This document shows, piece after piece, positions 16,944 through 26,015 of a DNA stretch of 64,000 nucleotides. The stretch is from Roseiarcus sp963730555 (GTDB lineage Bacteria > Pseudomonadota > Alphaproteobacteria > Rhizobiales > Beijerinckiaceae), in the NCBI GenBank assembly GCA_963730555.1, contig CAVSSS010000031.1, positions 186,001-250,000 of the forward strand, given 5' to 3'. The notes under the pieces are model-generated. The model saw only the letters and a program-made list of their open reading frames with translations, was not told the origin of the DNA and searched no databases. Made by a program: the position numbers and the translations under genes. How positions within the stretch are numbered: position 1 is the first letter of the stretch; every line of letters starts with the position of its first letter.

Positions 16944-17062
16944 GATTCTTTCCGCCCCTTTCTTCTCTTTCCTTTCCCCCCCTTCTTTCCCCCCCTCTCA
17001 CAACCTCCCTCTCCCCCTTCCTAAGTATATACCCTCTTCTCTTTGTGCTACCACTTGGCCCC
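16944..17062. repeat. Polypyrimidine tract in intergenic DNA
   Basis: The 450-base gap between the porin and the beta-helix gene contains about 120 bases that are almost entirely C and T (for example CTTTCTTCTCTTTCC and CCCCTCTCACAACCTCCCTC), with a short TAAGTATATA break. The complementary strand is polypurine. No gene is seen in the gap. Such tracts can form triplex DNA and are prone to length errors. Confidence 0.6.
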
Positions 17063-17237
17063 TCTGCAGCTGCGCGTGATCGTCCATCCGACGCGCATCC
17101 AGATCCGATCCCGCGAGACCCTAGCATCTCCAAGATCCGCCAACGGTTTTCCCTGGCTGGAGCTTGTCTGGACCAACGCGGGAACCAGTATGTTTTCGCG
17201 AGTATGTTTCCCGAGAGGTCGGCGCGGCAATTTTCCT

Positions 17238-18869
17238 TCAATACGGATAGGAATAGGCTCCCGCAGTAGTCGTAGGCGCCGTGCGCGTGACGCCAAGGAT
17301 ATCTACAGTCGGCGCTCCCGCGATTCCTGCGCCAATGGCCGTCGCCCCTGACTTGAGCATGAGCGTATAAGTCAACGCCGCAGGATTGAAGTTGACGAAT
17401 TCGCCCTTCGTCCCCTCGGTCTCGATGATGTTGCCATTGCCATAGATTCCCGGTTGGGTAAGACATTGTAGACGCCGTTGACATACCATGTGATGTACGG
17501 ACCCGTGCAACACAGGACGACATTGTGATCCACCGTAACGCCGACATCGCGAGTGTCGACGTTGAGCTGGGTCGTAAGATTGTTCCGTACAACGGTGTTG
17601 GTGCTCAATGGACCTTCGTGCGTTGCGCCGCCAACGTCGATGGCGGCCGTGCAACCCGGCACCGAAACGAGACCGTCCTCGAGCACCGTATTGTTGGCGA
17701 TCAGGCTGTAGTGGATGCTTCCGAAGGATATTCCCGGACAGGCGCTCGTCACGATGACGTTGTTCGTCACCGTAACATTCGTCCAGTCCTCGTCGAACGC
17801 GTCGATCCCCTGCAGATAAGTCGGAAATGGAAGCGTCGGGTCCGTCTGCCGGAGGATCAGGTTGCTGTCGATCAGGATGTTCGAAAAGGCGTCGAAGGCG
17901 ACGCCCGCGGGGAGCGGGCCGTTCATCCCCTGCATCGCGTCCTCGTGGTTGCCATCGCCGATATTTAGGTTGTCGTGGATGGTGTTGTGCGTGATCGCCA
18001 GGTTGTTCGCGGCATAGTCAATGGCGTCGTCACCAAAGTGGTCGATCACGTTGTTGGTCACCAGCATGTTGTTGCCGGCGAGGATCGCGCCGATAGCGCA
18101 CATTCTGGATGTGCGATCCGGCCATCGTGATGCAGCTCGTGTAAGGCTCGCCGTTCGCGCCATTGCCGGCCAGACCCGCCACCTGGAGGCCGTTGCGGGC
18201 CTGCGCGACCCACTTCGCCTGGGTCCAGCCCGCGGTGCTGTCGGCCGAGCTGATCAGCAGGTTCTCCAGGACGATGTCGGTGGTCGGGTACGACGGACCT
18301 TGGTCGAAGATCGAGATAAGCGCGTTGAAGTTGTTGTTCGCGCCGAACAGGCTCTGCACCTTGATGCCGTTGAACACCCACTTGTTGGTCGACCAGATCC
18401 ACAGGGTCGTAAACACCGGAACCTGACCCGGAGTGGGGCCGGCTTCGACCGTCACAAAGTCCGAGTTGGTGGTCGACAGGTTATAATTGCCGAGGATGAT
18501 GTCGCCATAATTGCCGCTCATGAGATAGATCGTGTCGCCGGGCTGAACTGGAGGATTGCCGAGCTGGTCTGCGACGTCAACGAACGCGCCATTGACGACG
18601 TGGGCGTAGGGAATGCTCGACAGGAGCGGACGCGTATAGCCCGGAACCGAAAAGCCTGCGGCTCCCCAGGCGCCGCCGATAACGCCGGTTAGACTGTTCC
18701 ATGGATGGGCTTGAGAACCATTGCCGCCGGCGGCCGGCGACTTGCCGTTCACCGGATCAATGTACCAGAAATTCCTGGAAGTCGCCGATGGGACATTACA
18801 GCCACGGGCCGCCCCTACAGGAATAGCGAAAGCGGCCAGCATAACCACAACGCAGGAAAGTGTCTTCAT
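17238..18869 (-). CDS. Secreted right-handed parallel beta-helix protein, two frameshifts
   Basis: Start at ATG 18869 with signal peptide MKTLSCVVVMLAAFAIPVGAARG. The N-terminal region contains DPVNGKSPAAGGNGSQAHPW, then QPGDTIYLMSGNYGDIIL. The middle is a long series of beta-helix coils rich in Asn (VTNNVIDHFGDDAIDYAANN, LIANNTVLEDG, VVRNNLTTQLNVD), typical of pectate-lyase-like and other carbohydrate-active parallel beta-helices. Three frames are needed: shifts near 18115 and 17440 link the parts, ending GAYSYPY at 17238. Total about 540 residues. It would be exported and may bind or cleave polysaccharide; no catalytic residues can be assigned. Two indels could be errors in a repetitive gene or real decay. 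Confidence 0.68.
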
Positions 18870-19234
18870 GAAGCCTCCCATTACGTTGGCAGTCATAGTG
18901 TGTATAATTATTTTCCGTGAGCAATATCATGCCCCCCTCAATGCTTTCAACCATCAATAATGTCTACCCTCTATAGTCGGGAAGATGGCGTCGTGCTCAT
19001 TCATCGAGGATGCGCCTTGGCCGAAAGTCGGCCTGATCAACTGCAATCACGGAAGTGGGCGCCAAAAGCCTTATTGCTTTCACCTAAACGTGATAGCGGT
19101 CGGCGCTAATCACGATTATGGGACCGGGCGCGATCCTTCTGAAAAGCGGAGCCGGCAATGATTTCTAACCCCCGTGCCGTAAAGATTTTGGCGAAGTAGA
19201 GAAAGGGGGCAAGAGCGGGGATTGAGGCCGTCCA
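18870..19234. other. Intergenic region
   Basis: About 365 bases between the divergent beta-helix and glycosyltransferase genes. It is visibly more AT-rich near 18895-18965 (TGTATAATTATTTTC is promoter-like for the minus-strand gene or a divergent unit). No gene is seen. No ribosome site better than the one before 19235 was noticed. Confidence 0.4.
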
Positions 19235-20200
19235 ATGATGGATTTCTCCGTCATCATTCCAGCCTATAACGTTTCAGGCATTATCGGACGCGCGATCCGA
19301 AGCGCTGCGGCGCAGACATTGCCGCCGCTCGAGATCCTCGTGATTGACGACTGCTCGACCGACAATACCGTCGAGGTCGTAAAGGCGCTGGGCCGGGAAA
19401 TTCCTTCCCTTCGCCTTCTCTCAACCCCCGCCAACGCCGGCCCGTCCGCCGCCCGCAATGTCGGATTGCGCGCCGCGAAAGCGGACTGGATCGCTTTGCT
19501 TGATTCCGACGACGCCTGGAGGCCGGGTCGGCTCAAGCGCTTGTCGGAAGTCGCCAGCGCGACATCGGCCGACTTCGTCGCCGACAACCTGGTGATGTGG
19601 GACGTTGTCGCGGATGCCCAAGTCAAACCGTTCTATTACGAACTTCCGGAGCCTCAGAAGCAAATTACGCTCCTCGATATGTTCCTAGCCGATGACAATT
19701 TCAATTTCTCGAAGGCGTCCTACACGCTGATGAAGCCGATCTTCCGCCGCAAATTTCTTGCCGAGCACAAGCTTCAGTACAATGAGAGCATGAAAATTGG
19801 GGAGGATTTCACCTTTTATGTCGAGAGCCTGTTCAACGGGGGGAAGTTAATCTTGATCGATGAAGCCTATTACATCTATTCGATGCCAAGCTCGCCCTCT
19901 GGACGTTCTCCGCACAGCCGCTCGGTCCAGGACGTCAGCGAGCTTCCCGGCGTAAGCGACCTCATCCGCCAGAAATATGCAGATCGCATCGACCCGAAGC
20001 TCAAACGCGCCATGGATGAGTTTCGGAAGACCATGACTCTTCTTGATCAGTCTAACATCGCCCGCAGCTATCGATGGTCCGGCCGATACGCCCAATATGT
20101 CGCCTATATCGCGGCCAGGCCTGAGCTTGCGCGGCGCCTATTCTCCCGCGCCGCAATGAAGGTCGGAAAACGAATGGAGAGACGCAGCCCTACTTCTTGA
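19235..20200 (+). CDS. Glycosyltransferase family 2
   Basis: A 321-residue GT-A fold enzyme. The N-terminal nucleotide-sugar domain is diagnostic: FSVIIPAYNVSGIIGRAIRSA, ILVIDDCSTDNT, then ADWIALLDSDDAWRPGRL (the DxD-type metal motif). The region after residue 200 lacks membrane spans, so it is a soluble or peripheral transferase that adds a sugar to a lipid-linked or polysaccharide acceptor in the cytoplasm. Neighbours with sugar oxidoreductase and PpiC-lipoprotein functions on the other strand suggest a cell-surface polysaccharide locus. Donor and acceptor sugars are not deducible. Confidence 0.88.
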   Translation: MMDFSVIIPAYNVSGIIGRAIRSAAAQTLPPLEILVIDDCSTDNTVEVVKALGREIPSLRLLSTPANAGPSAARNVGLRAAKADWIALLDSDDAWRPGRLKRLSEVASATSADFVADNLVMWDVVADAQVKPFYYELPEPQKQITLLDMFLADDNFNFSKASYTLMKPIFRRKFLAEHKLQYNESMKIGEDFTFYVESLFNGGKLILIDEAYYIYSMPSSPSGRSPHSRSVQDVSELPGVSDLIRQKYADRIDPKLKRAMDEFRKTMTLLDQSNIARSYRWSGRYAQYVAYIAARPELARRLFSRAAMKVGKRMERRSPTS

Positions 20201-20201
20201 G

Positions 20202-20231
20202 GGCTTCGTTTGCGTATCCTGGAGCGAAGCC
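20202..20231. terminator. Weak bidirectional hairpin between convergent genes
   Basis: GGCTTCG (20202-20208) and CGAAGCC (20225-20231) form a 7-bp stem directly after the glycosyltransferase stop. It lies between convergent genes and lacks a long T-run, so termination is only suggested. Confidence 0.3.
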
Positions 20232-20648
20232 ACTGTGCGGCGCTTTGAGGTACGAAGTGGTTTGGGGGCTACGCCCGAGGAATGCGGCCGATCACGAGGC
20301 CGCTCCGGCGTGGGATAGGCCGCGGGGAGGATCAAACGTCTGATCCGGGTCGAATTTGGCTCTGACCGTTTCGAATCTGTCCCATTCTGGATAGACGCTC
20401 CGCAGATACTCGACATCCTGGGGCTTGTGGAGCTTGCCCCAATGCGGCCGCCCGCCGAGGCGCATCATGACATCTTCGAAAGGATCGAAGACGGTGAGCT
20501 TGATGGCATCGTCGACGAACCAATAGGTGTTGAAGAGCATCGCGTCGTGGCCGGAGTTTGGTCCCAGATAGGATTGCTCCGAAGCCTTGAGAAATTTCAT
20601 CTCCATAACCCTGGCCGGATTGCGCTTCGCGAAGTCTGACGCCCGAAG

Positions 20649-22039
20649 GAGCTATGTCGGAAAGTGGGTGATGACGGTGTGATTTGAGCGGCGTAACGGG
20701 GTTGGTGTCGAGCCGTCCCGAACCTCCCGAAGGAGCGTTACGCCATGGATGAGAATAGGGTTGTCCCTCTCCGTCAGCCAGACGAAATTGACGATCCCCT
20801 GACAGAAATTCTGCGATCCGGCGCGAAACGACTGGTTCAGCAGGCGGTGGAAGCGGAGTTCGCAGCGTTCCTGGCCCGGCATGCCGATCTCGAGCTGCCA
20901 GACGGGCGCCAGCGCGTTGTCCGTCACGGGCACGATCCCGTTCGCCCGATCCAGACGGGGATCGGACCGGTCGAGGTGACGAAGCCGAAGGCGCGCGATC
21001 GCGGGGCGACGACGGCGGACGAACGCATCCGCTATTCGTCGGCAATCTTGCCGAAATGGGCGCGACGGACGAAGAGCCTCGATGTTCTCTTGCCGGCCCT
21101 CTATCTGCGCGGCGTTTCCACCGGCGACTTTCAGGAGGTGCTGACGGCTTTGCTCGGCAAGGAGGCGCCGAATTTTTCGCCCTCGGTGATCGGTCGGCTC
21201 AAGAGCGACTGGGAGGACGACTATCGGCGCTGGCAAGCCCGCGATCTGTCGGCCCGGCGCTATGTTTATGTCTGGGCGGACGGCGTCTATCTGCAGGCGC
21301 GCATGGAGCCGCAGGCCGAATGCATGTTGGTTCTGATTGGCGCGACGCCGGAGGGCAGGAAGGAGCTTCTGGGGTTGCAGACGGGCATGCGGGAAAGCGG
21401 TCAGAGCTGGAAGGAACTGCTTGTCGATCTGAAGGCGCGGGGTCTGTCGATCGCGCCGGACATTGCGGTCGGCGATGGCGCGCTCGGCTTCTGGAAGGCC
21501 CTGGAGGAAGCGTTTCCCTCGACGCGCCACCAGCGGTGTTGGCATCACAAGAGTTTGAACGTTCTCGACAAGCTGCCGAAGTCGGTTCAGCCCAACGCCC
21601 ATCGGGATTTGCGCGAAATCTGGCTGTCCGAGAACCGCGCGGCCGCCGAAGCCGCGATGACGATCTTCGCCGAGAAATATGCGCCCAAATACGACAAGGC
21701 GGTCGATTGCCTGCTCAAGGATCGCGATGCGCTGTTGACGTTCTTCGATTTCCCCGCGGAGCACTGGACGCATCTTCGAACGTCGAATCCGATCGAAAGC
21801 GCCTTCGCAACGGTTCGGCATCGCACGGTTCGCATGAAAAGCGCACTGTCGCAGGACACGGCGCGGCTCATGGTTTTCAAGCTGATCATGGCGGCTGCGA
21901 AAAGTTGGCGGCGCCTGCAAGGACAAAATCAGTTGCCCAAGATCGTTCGCGGTGTAACATTCCGCGACGGAATCGAAGTCGCGAGCCAAGAAATGTCCGC
22001 CGCTTGATTCACGCCGTCACCCAAATTCCTGCATAGCTC
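20649..22039 (+). mobile_element. IS256-family insertion sequence, 1391 bp
   Basis: The element begins GAGCTATGTCGGAAAGTGGG and ends, read on the other strand, GAGCTATGCAGGAATTTGGG, giving imperfect terminal inverted repeats. Both ends are flanked by the identical 9-mer CGCCCGAAG (20640-20648 and 22040-22048), a target duplication of the size usual for IS256 relatives. It carries one intact transposase gene and splits the sugar-lactone oxidase gene. Identical duplications and an intact ORF point to a recent insertion. Confidence 0.9.
20745..22007 (+). CDS. IS256-family transposase (mutator type)
   Basis: A 420-residue transposase of normal length. It has the mutator-like DDE domain: YVWADGVYLQAR (first Asp), IAVGDGALGFWKALEEAFP (second Asp), the conserved QRCWHHKSLNVLDKLPKS, and the C-terminal HLRTSNPIESAFATVRHRT with the catalytic Glu. 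It cuts and re-joins the element ends at 20649 and 22039. No frameshift or stop interrupts it, so it looks active. Confidence 0.95.
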   Translation: MDENRVVPLRQPDEIDDPLTEILRSGAKRLVQQAVEAEFAAFLARHADLELPDGRQRVVRHGHDPVRPIQTGIGPVEVTKPKARDRGATTADERIRYSSAILPKWARRTKSLDVLLPALYLRGVSTGDFQEVLTALLGKEAPNFSPSVIGRLKSDWEDDYRRWQARDLSARRYVYVWADGVYLQARMEPQAECMLVLIGATPEGRKELLGLQTGMRESGQSWKELLVDLKARGLSIAPDIAVGDGALGFWKALEEAFPSTRHQRCWHHKSLNVLDKLPKSVQPNAHRDLREIWLSENRAAAEAAMTIFAEKYAPKYDKAVDCLLKDRDALLTFFDFPAEHWTHLRTSNPIESAFATVRHRTVRMKSALSQDTARLMVFKLIMAAAKSWRRLQGQNQLPKIVRGVTFRDGIEVASQEMSAA

Positions 22040-22802
22040 CGCCCGAAGCCGCTCGATCGCGAGCGCCGCTTGCGAGGCGACGAGGGAATATTGCATCGTC
22101 ACTCCAACGTCTCGCGGCCTTTCGCTTCTCACGCTTCTCGCGGCCCGCTCCAACGCAGGATAATGGCTTGCAATCCGACGTAGGGCGCCCTTCACTTGGC
22201 GAACACGCGTAGATTTCAGACTCTGATCGCCCCAATAGGGTCCGTTCCCCGCCACGTAGGGTCTGAATCCTTCTTGCTGCTCGACGCTCGTCTCAAGGCA
22301 CTTAAGAGCGAGGGTGTCCGCGCCAAAATTCCAGTGTCCCCAAATATGCTCATATCGCTTCGTCAGGTCGGGGAGCCGAACGAGGAAATCATCGAGGGTC
22401 ATCGAAAGCTCTTCGAATCGGACCCATGGCATCGCGATTGCCTGAAGCTCGACTTCGACGATGATCCCAAGCCACCCAACCGCCACGTTCGCCGCACGCC
22501 TCTCTTCCGGCGCGCTGCCTGAATCGATCTTCTTCACTTCGCCGGACGGAAGAACGACGGTCAGGGACTGCGCGGAATCCGAAACCGTGCCCCATCGGGG
22601 ACTCGTGCCATGGGTGGCGGTCGCGACGGCCGCGCCGATCGAACATTCCGTCAGGAACGGCAAGGACGGCAGGGAAAGGCCGGATCCGGCGAGGAAGCGC
22701 GTCAGCTCGCCGATGCGGACGCCGCCCTCCACGACAACTCTCTTCGTGGTCGGGTCCAATCTTCCTATGCGGTTGAGCCCCTTAAGCCGAATAACCACAT
22801 CA

Positions 22803-24059
22803 TCAACGAGGATTTCCGGGCCTTGCGAATATCCATTGCCAAACGCTCTCACCTTCAGGCCCGAACGGGCCGCGGCGCGGGCGGCGTTGCTGACATCCTC
22901 TACGCTCGCGCACTCGACAACCCTGCGCGGCTGAAAGGACAGGAAGTCGCCATAGGCTTTCAGGGTCTGCGTGCGGTCGTGCACCAACGGAGAAGCGTGA
23001 ACCAACGAAGGAAGCGCGACCGGCTTCACCGGCCGCTTGAGTCGGCTCGAACTCGAGCATGGCCTCGACGACGGCGACGTCCTTCAAGGCCTGCGCCGGA
23101 GAGCTGACCAATGGCCCGCCGCCTTGGACGGCTTCGATGCAATGAGAAAGGGTCTCGTAAACGCCGCCCGGCACGAAGAGATCTTCCATAACCGGCACAA
23201 AGCGCCTTCGGCCGTCGGTCCGGACGCGTATCCAGTTGTGACGAAAATCGCGTGGGCTGAAGCGATTGAATCCGGCGAGCAGCGTCCCCTTCGAGCCGGT
23301 CAATCTGAGGCCCTGGTCTCCTTCCGGGTAGGGCGCGGCGAATGTCAGGCGGTACGCTCCTTCGGCGCCGCTGGCGAAGGACAGGATCGCGGTGACGCTG
23401 TCCGCGGGCGGCAGATAGGGAACGCGCTGGCTAACCGAGGCGCTGACTTCCTCGATCTCGCCCACGATCTTTCGCAGCAATGCGGTAAAATGAACACCGG
23501 AATCGAGCATGTAACCGCCCGCATACCCGGGGGATCCGCGCCATCGAAGATTGTCCGGCTTTTGGAACGAGAGATAGGTGAAATCGGCGAAGCGGATCTC
23601 GCCTAGCGCGCCACTTGCGACGATGTCCTCGATCATTCGAGTGGTCTTCTTGAACCGCCAATTCTCGGCAACCGCCCAGAGGACCGGCCGCTCGAGCCGG
23701 GCGTGATGTTCCATCAGGTCTATGCCGACGGCCACGGACGGCGCGCACGGCTTTTCGCTGATCACATGTTTCCCGGCGGATAGAAAAAGCTTGACCGCCT
23801 CGGGCATGACCTCGATCGGCAACACCAGGTCCACGAGATCGACTTCCAGGTCTGCCGCGACTTCTTCAAGCGACCGGTAATGCTTGAGGCCCGCCTGTGC
23901 GTACAAAGCACTCGCGCCCGCGATGGACGCCTCGGATCGGCTGCAGAGCCCAACGAGTTTTATCCGGCCCTCTTTTTCGAGTCGCTTCAAGGCCGGAATG
24001 TGAGCAACGCAACCAAACCAGCCGCAACCCACCAGGACAACACGGACGGGCGCCGGCAT
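22803..24059 (-). CDS. Gfo/Idh/MocA family oxidoreductase
   Basis: The start taken is ATG 24059 (MPAPVRVVLVGCGWFG). The N-terminal Rossmann motif VGCGWFGCVAHIPAL and the EKP motif (HVISEKPCAPSV) are diagnostic of NAD(P)-dependent sugar dehydrogenases of this family, followed by SGVHFTALL and the C-terminal alpha/beta domain. It probably oxidises or reduces a cytosolic sugar or sugar nucleotide for surface polysaccharide synthesis. The true C-terminus is likely near 23026: the open frame runs another 220 bases over the lactone-oxidase gene with no family resemblance, while another frame ends in TGA overlapping that gene's GTG. A one-base error near 23040-23060 would explain this. Confidence 0.8.
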   Translation of the reverse strand: MPAPVRVVLVGCGWFGCVAHIPALKRLEKEGRIKLVGLCSRSEASIAGASALYAQAGLKHYRSLEEVAADLEVDLVDLVLPIEVMPEAVKLFLSAGKHVISEKPCAPSVAVGIDLMEHHARLERPVLWAVAENWRFKKTTRMIEDIVASGALGEIRFADFTYLSFQKPDNLRWRGSPGYAGGYMLDSGVHFTALLRKIVGEIEEVSASVSQRVPYLPPADSVTAILSFASGAEGAYRLTFAAPYPEGDQGLRLTGSKGTLLAGFNRFSPRDFRHNWIRVRTDGRRRFVPVMEDLFVPGGVYETLSHCIEAVQGGGPLVSSPAQALKDVAVVEAMLEFEPTQAAGEAGRASFVGSRFSVGARPHADPESLWRLPVLSAAQGCRVRERRGCQQRRPRRGPFGPEGESVWQWIFARPGNPR

Positions 24060-24158
24060 GGAGAGCCTCAGAGGACGGAGCGGGGAGGGTGACATGGTAT
24101 ACAACACCTCGGCCGAGCCGGGGAGCGCAATTTGCCAGGTGTCTCCATTAACAAGTGA

Positions 24159-24192
24159 AGCCTCTGGCGATTCGATGGAACCGCCAGAGGCT
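24159..24192 (-). terminator. Perfect 11-bp hairpin
   Basis: AGCCTCTGGCG (24159-24169) and CGCCAGAGGCT (24182-24192) pair perfectly around a 12-base loop. Reading leftwards the stem is followed by TCACTTGTTAATGG. It lies about 170 bases after the stop of the PpiC lipoprotein gene and about 100 before the oxidoreductase start, so it probably ends the former transcript. Confidence 0.5.
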
Positions 24193-24364
24193 CTGGACGA
24201 CGGCGGACCGCGGCGCGATGTTCTGGTTCAAAGCGTATCGCGGGCTTCGCGGGCTCGCAGGCAACCAGCCGGTCCACTCGACATAAGGGGCCCGGGACGC
24301 GTCTCAAGCTGCCCTTGCGCGGCGAAGCCCATCGAGCCTCCGTTCCCGCCGCGAAGCTAAGCCG

Positions 24365-25372
24365 TCAGTTCTTCGGCTGCTCTTTTTGGGTTTCGCCGCC
24401 GGGAGTCTCGGTCGCCGGCGTCGCGCCCGGGGCAGCCGCACCCTCGGTCCCCGGTACGGCGCCGGGCGTCGCCGCGCCATCCGTTGCGGGCGCCGGCGTG
24501 ACGGCGGCCGACATGATGTGGGCGTAGTCTCCTTCGAACTTCGCATCCGCTAACGCGGCCTTGCTGATCTCTTCAGCGCCCTTCCTGCCGATGTCCACCC
24601 GAAGTTCGCGTTTCGCGAACTCGTTGGCCTGGTCGGCGGTCAGCGGCTTTTGATCGACGGACGTCACCTTGAAGAAGCTTGCGCTCCCTCTTGAACGGAT
24701 GAAGAAAATGTCGTCGGGTTTGCGGGCGTCCAGCACCTTCAGCATCTCTGGCGGAATTGTCGCGCTGTCCAAGGTCGCCGTGCCCCGGTTGAACTTGATA
24801 TTCATTTCGTTCAGCTTCGCTTCAACCTGATCAAGCGACTTGAAATCCTTCGTCGCCGCCGCCAGCGCCTCCACGTCCTTCGGCGTCGGGAAAGAAATCT
24901 GATCGACCTGGAACAGCTCCCGCTGGTCGAACCGCTTCGGATGGCCCTGGATGTAGCTGTCGATTTCGTTCTTCGAAACCGAGCTCATCTGGGACGACAG
25001 GTCCCGCTGAACGAAGGCGCCGGCAAGGATCTGCTCACGCGCGCGCAAAAGATCGAGATGCACGGTCGGTTCACGATCGAGCTTCGCCGCGACCGCCTGC
25101 TGGACCAAATATTTGCGTTCGACGATGCGCGACAGCGCCGCCTTGATGATCGGGTCGCTACGCTTATCCGCGGGCACGTTGGCGAGGCGGAGCTCGTTGT
25201 CCAGCTCCTGCTGCGTCACATCGTCCGGGCCGACATGAGCGATGACCTGGCCGACCACGGCCGTTTCCGCTTGCTTCTTACCGCATCCAGCAAGCAGCAT
25301 CGCCACCGGCAGCGCGCATGCGATTGCGGCGATGCGCAACCGGCGCCGAGAGATTGGCGTTATGTGCAGCAA
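24365..25372 (-). CDS. PpiC-type peptidyl-prolyl isomerase lipoprotein (EpsD-like)
   Basis: A 335-residue lipoprotein: an N-terminal signal with lipobox MLLAGCGKK, then a SurA/PpiC-like region (VIAHVGPDDVTQQELDNELR, LSRIVERKYLVQQA, NEIDSYIQGHPKRF). This arrangement is that of EpsD-family isomerases found in exopolysaccharide loci. It would fold or chaperone exported polysaccharide-machinery proteins at the inner face of the envelope. The last 45 residues are a Pro/Ala/Thr/Gly-rich tail (TPGAVPGTEGAAAPGATPAT), probably disordered. Neighbouring GT2, Gfo/Idh/MocA and lactone-oxidase genes support a polysaccharide role. Confidence 0.8.
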   Translation of the reverse strand: MLHITPISRRRLRIAAIACALPVAMLLAGCGKKQAETAVVGQVIAHVGPDDVTQQELDNELRLANVPADKRSDPIIKAALSRIVERKYLVQQAVAAKLDREPTVHLDLLRAREQILAGAFVQRDLSSQMSSVSKNEIDSYIQGHPKRFDQRELFQVDQISFPTPKDVEALAAATKDFKSLDQVEAKLNEMNIKFNRGTATLDSATIPPEMLKVLDARKPDDIFFIRSRGSASFFKVTSVDQKPLTADQANEFAKRELRVDIGRKGAEEISKAALADAKFEGDYAHIMSAAVTPAPATDGAATPGAVPGTEGAAAPGATPATETPGGETQKEQPKN

Positions 25373-25818
25373 AACTCTTCTCCTGAGTTATAGCGAGACG
25401 ACGCCCGGACGCGGGACTATCGCGAAATCGTGACGAAAGCCCTGACGGACAAGAAGCCGAGCCCCGCGCCGCAAGCCTGAGCCTGCGCCCGAACCTGCTA
25501 CCACATCTTTCCAAGCGTTAGCATCGACGAATGTGTAGGTCGATTGTGGCGCGCAATGAACTTGTTATACCTGATAATTCGTTCCACACAACATTCCTCA
25601 ACGACTTTGGCAAGGGCGGACGGCTTCGCCAAAAGTCGGCCAGATTAGTCTCTTCCGCAGCGCTGTGCCGAGATTGATCGAAATCGATGATGATCTACGC
25701 CTGATCAAGTATTTTAGCGTTTAGATTGGTTTATGAAATCCTTACGCCCAACTGCCCCATTCGCAATCGAACGCTTATGTCGGTCGGCGCTAAGGACCGC
25801 CCCACAAAGGAGTCGATC
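25373..25818. other. Intergenic region upstream of kdp
   Basis: About 445 bases between divergent units. An open plus-strand stretch ending ALTDKKPSPAPQA (stop near 25480) has no start or recognised family. TTGATCGAAATCGA (25674-25687) is one mismatch from an FNR-type box and is recorded only as weak. The kdp promoter, normally bound by phosphorylated KdpE, should lie in the AT-richer 25700-25800 part; no consensus could be fixed. Confidence 0.4.
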
Positions 25819-25902
25819 ATGCTCGACGTCGCGTTCGTGGCGCTCGGTTTAGCTTTTTTGGCGTTGATGGGCGTCTACGCGCACGCCCTACGCCAGCTTT
25901 AG
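25819..25902 (+). CDS. 27-residue single-span membrane peptide before kdpF
   Basis: ATG 25819 follows an AAAGGAG ribosome site and encodes MLDVAFVALGLAFLALMGVY then AHALRQL. It is one hydrophobic helix with a positively charged end. It lies 9 bases before kdpF, on the same strand and in the same transcript. It resembles KdpF in size and topology without matching its sequence, so it may be a second small Kdp-associated peptide. The good ribosome site and tight spacing make translation likely. Confidence 0.6.
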   Translation: MLDVAFVALGLAFLALMGVYAHALRQL

Positions 25903-25911
25903 GGGCGGGAG

Positions 25912-25998
25912 ATGGGTGAACCGATCATCGGACTGGTCGTCGCCATCGGGCTCGGCCTCTACCTCCTCTACACGTTGATCCGTCCGGAAAAATTCTAG
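25912..25998 (+). CDS. kdpF: KdpF, small subunit of the K+-transporting ATPase
   Basis: A 28-residue peptide (MGEPIIGLVVAIGLGLYLLY then TLIRPEKF) starting at ATG 25912 after a GGGCGGGAG ribosome site. The L-Y-L-x-x-x-L-I-x-P-E-x-F ending is the conserved mark of KdpF, a single-span peptide that stabilises the KdpABC complex. It ends 17 bases before kdpA. Confidence 0.9.
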   Translation: MGEPIIGLVVAIGLGLYLLYTLIRPEKF

Positions 25999-26015
25999 AT
26001 CAAAAAGGTGATGCG

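Larger units (their letters stand above)
20292..23029 (-). pseudogene. FAD-linked sugar-lactone oxidase (D-arabinono-1,4-lactone oxidase type), split by an IS element
   Basis: The 5' part (GTG 23029 to 22040, about 330 residues) has the FAD_binding_4 domain: RRVVECASVEDVSNAARAAA, VRAFGNGYSQG, LPSLPFLTECSIGAAVATATHG. The 3' part (20648 to 20292, about 116 residues) has the ALO C-terminal domain: YWFVDDAIKLTVFDPFEDVM, GGRPHWGKLHKPQDVEYLRS, FDPDQTF. Removing the IS and one copy of its 9-bp target rejoins the frame exactly (AIERLRA then SDFAKRNPARVMEM). The ancestral protein of about 445 residues would oxidise a sugar lactone or alcohol. The insertion separates substrate and cap regions, so the gene is inactive. 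Its GTG overlaps a TGA in the frame that the upstream oxidoreductase should use (GTGA). Confidence 0.88.

Noticed and set aside
25400..25482. Plus-strand frame ending ALTDKKPSPAPQA as a gene remnant
   Set aside because: There is no start codon or family signature, and an upstream stop limits it to about 30 codons.
25674..25687. TTGATCGAAATCGA as an FNR box upstream of kdp
   Set aside because: One conserved base is wrong, it is far from the kdp start, and there is no functional link, so it is not listed as a site.
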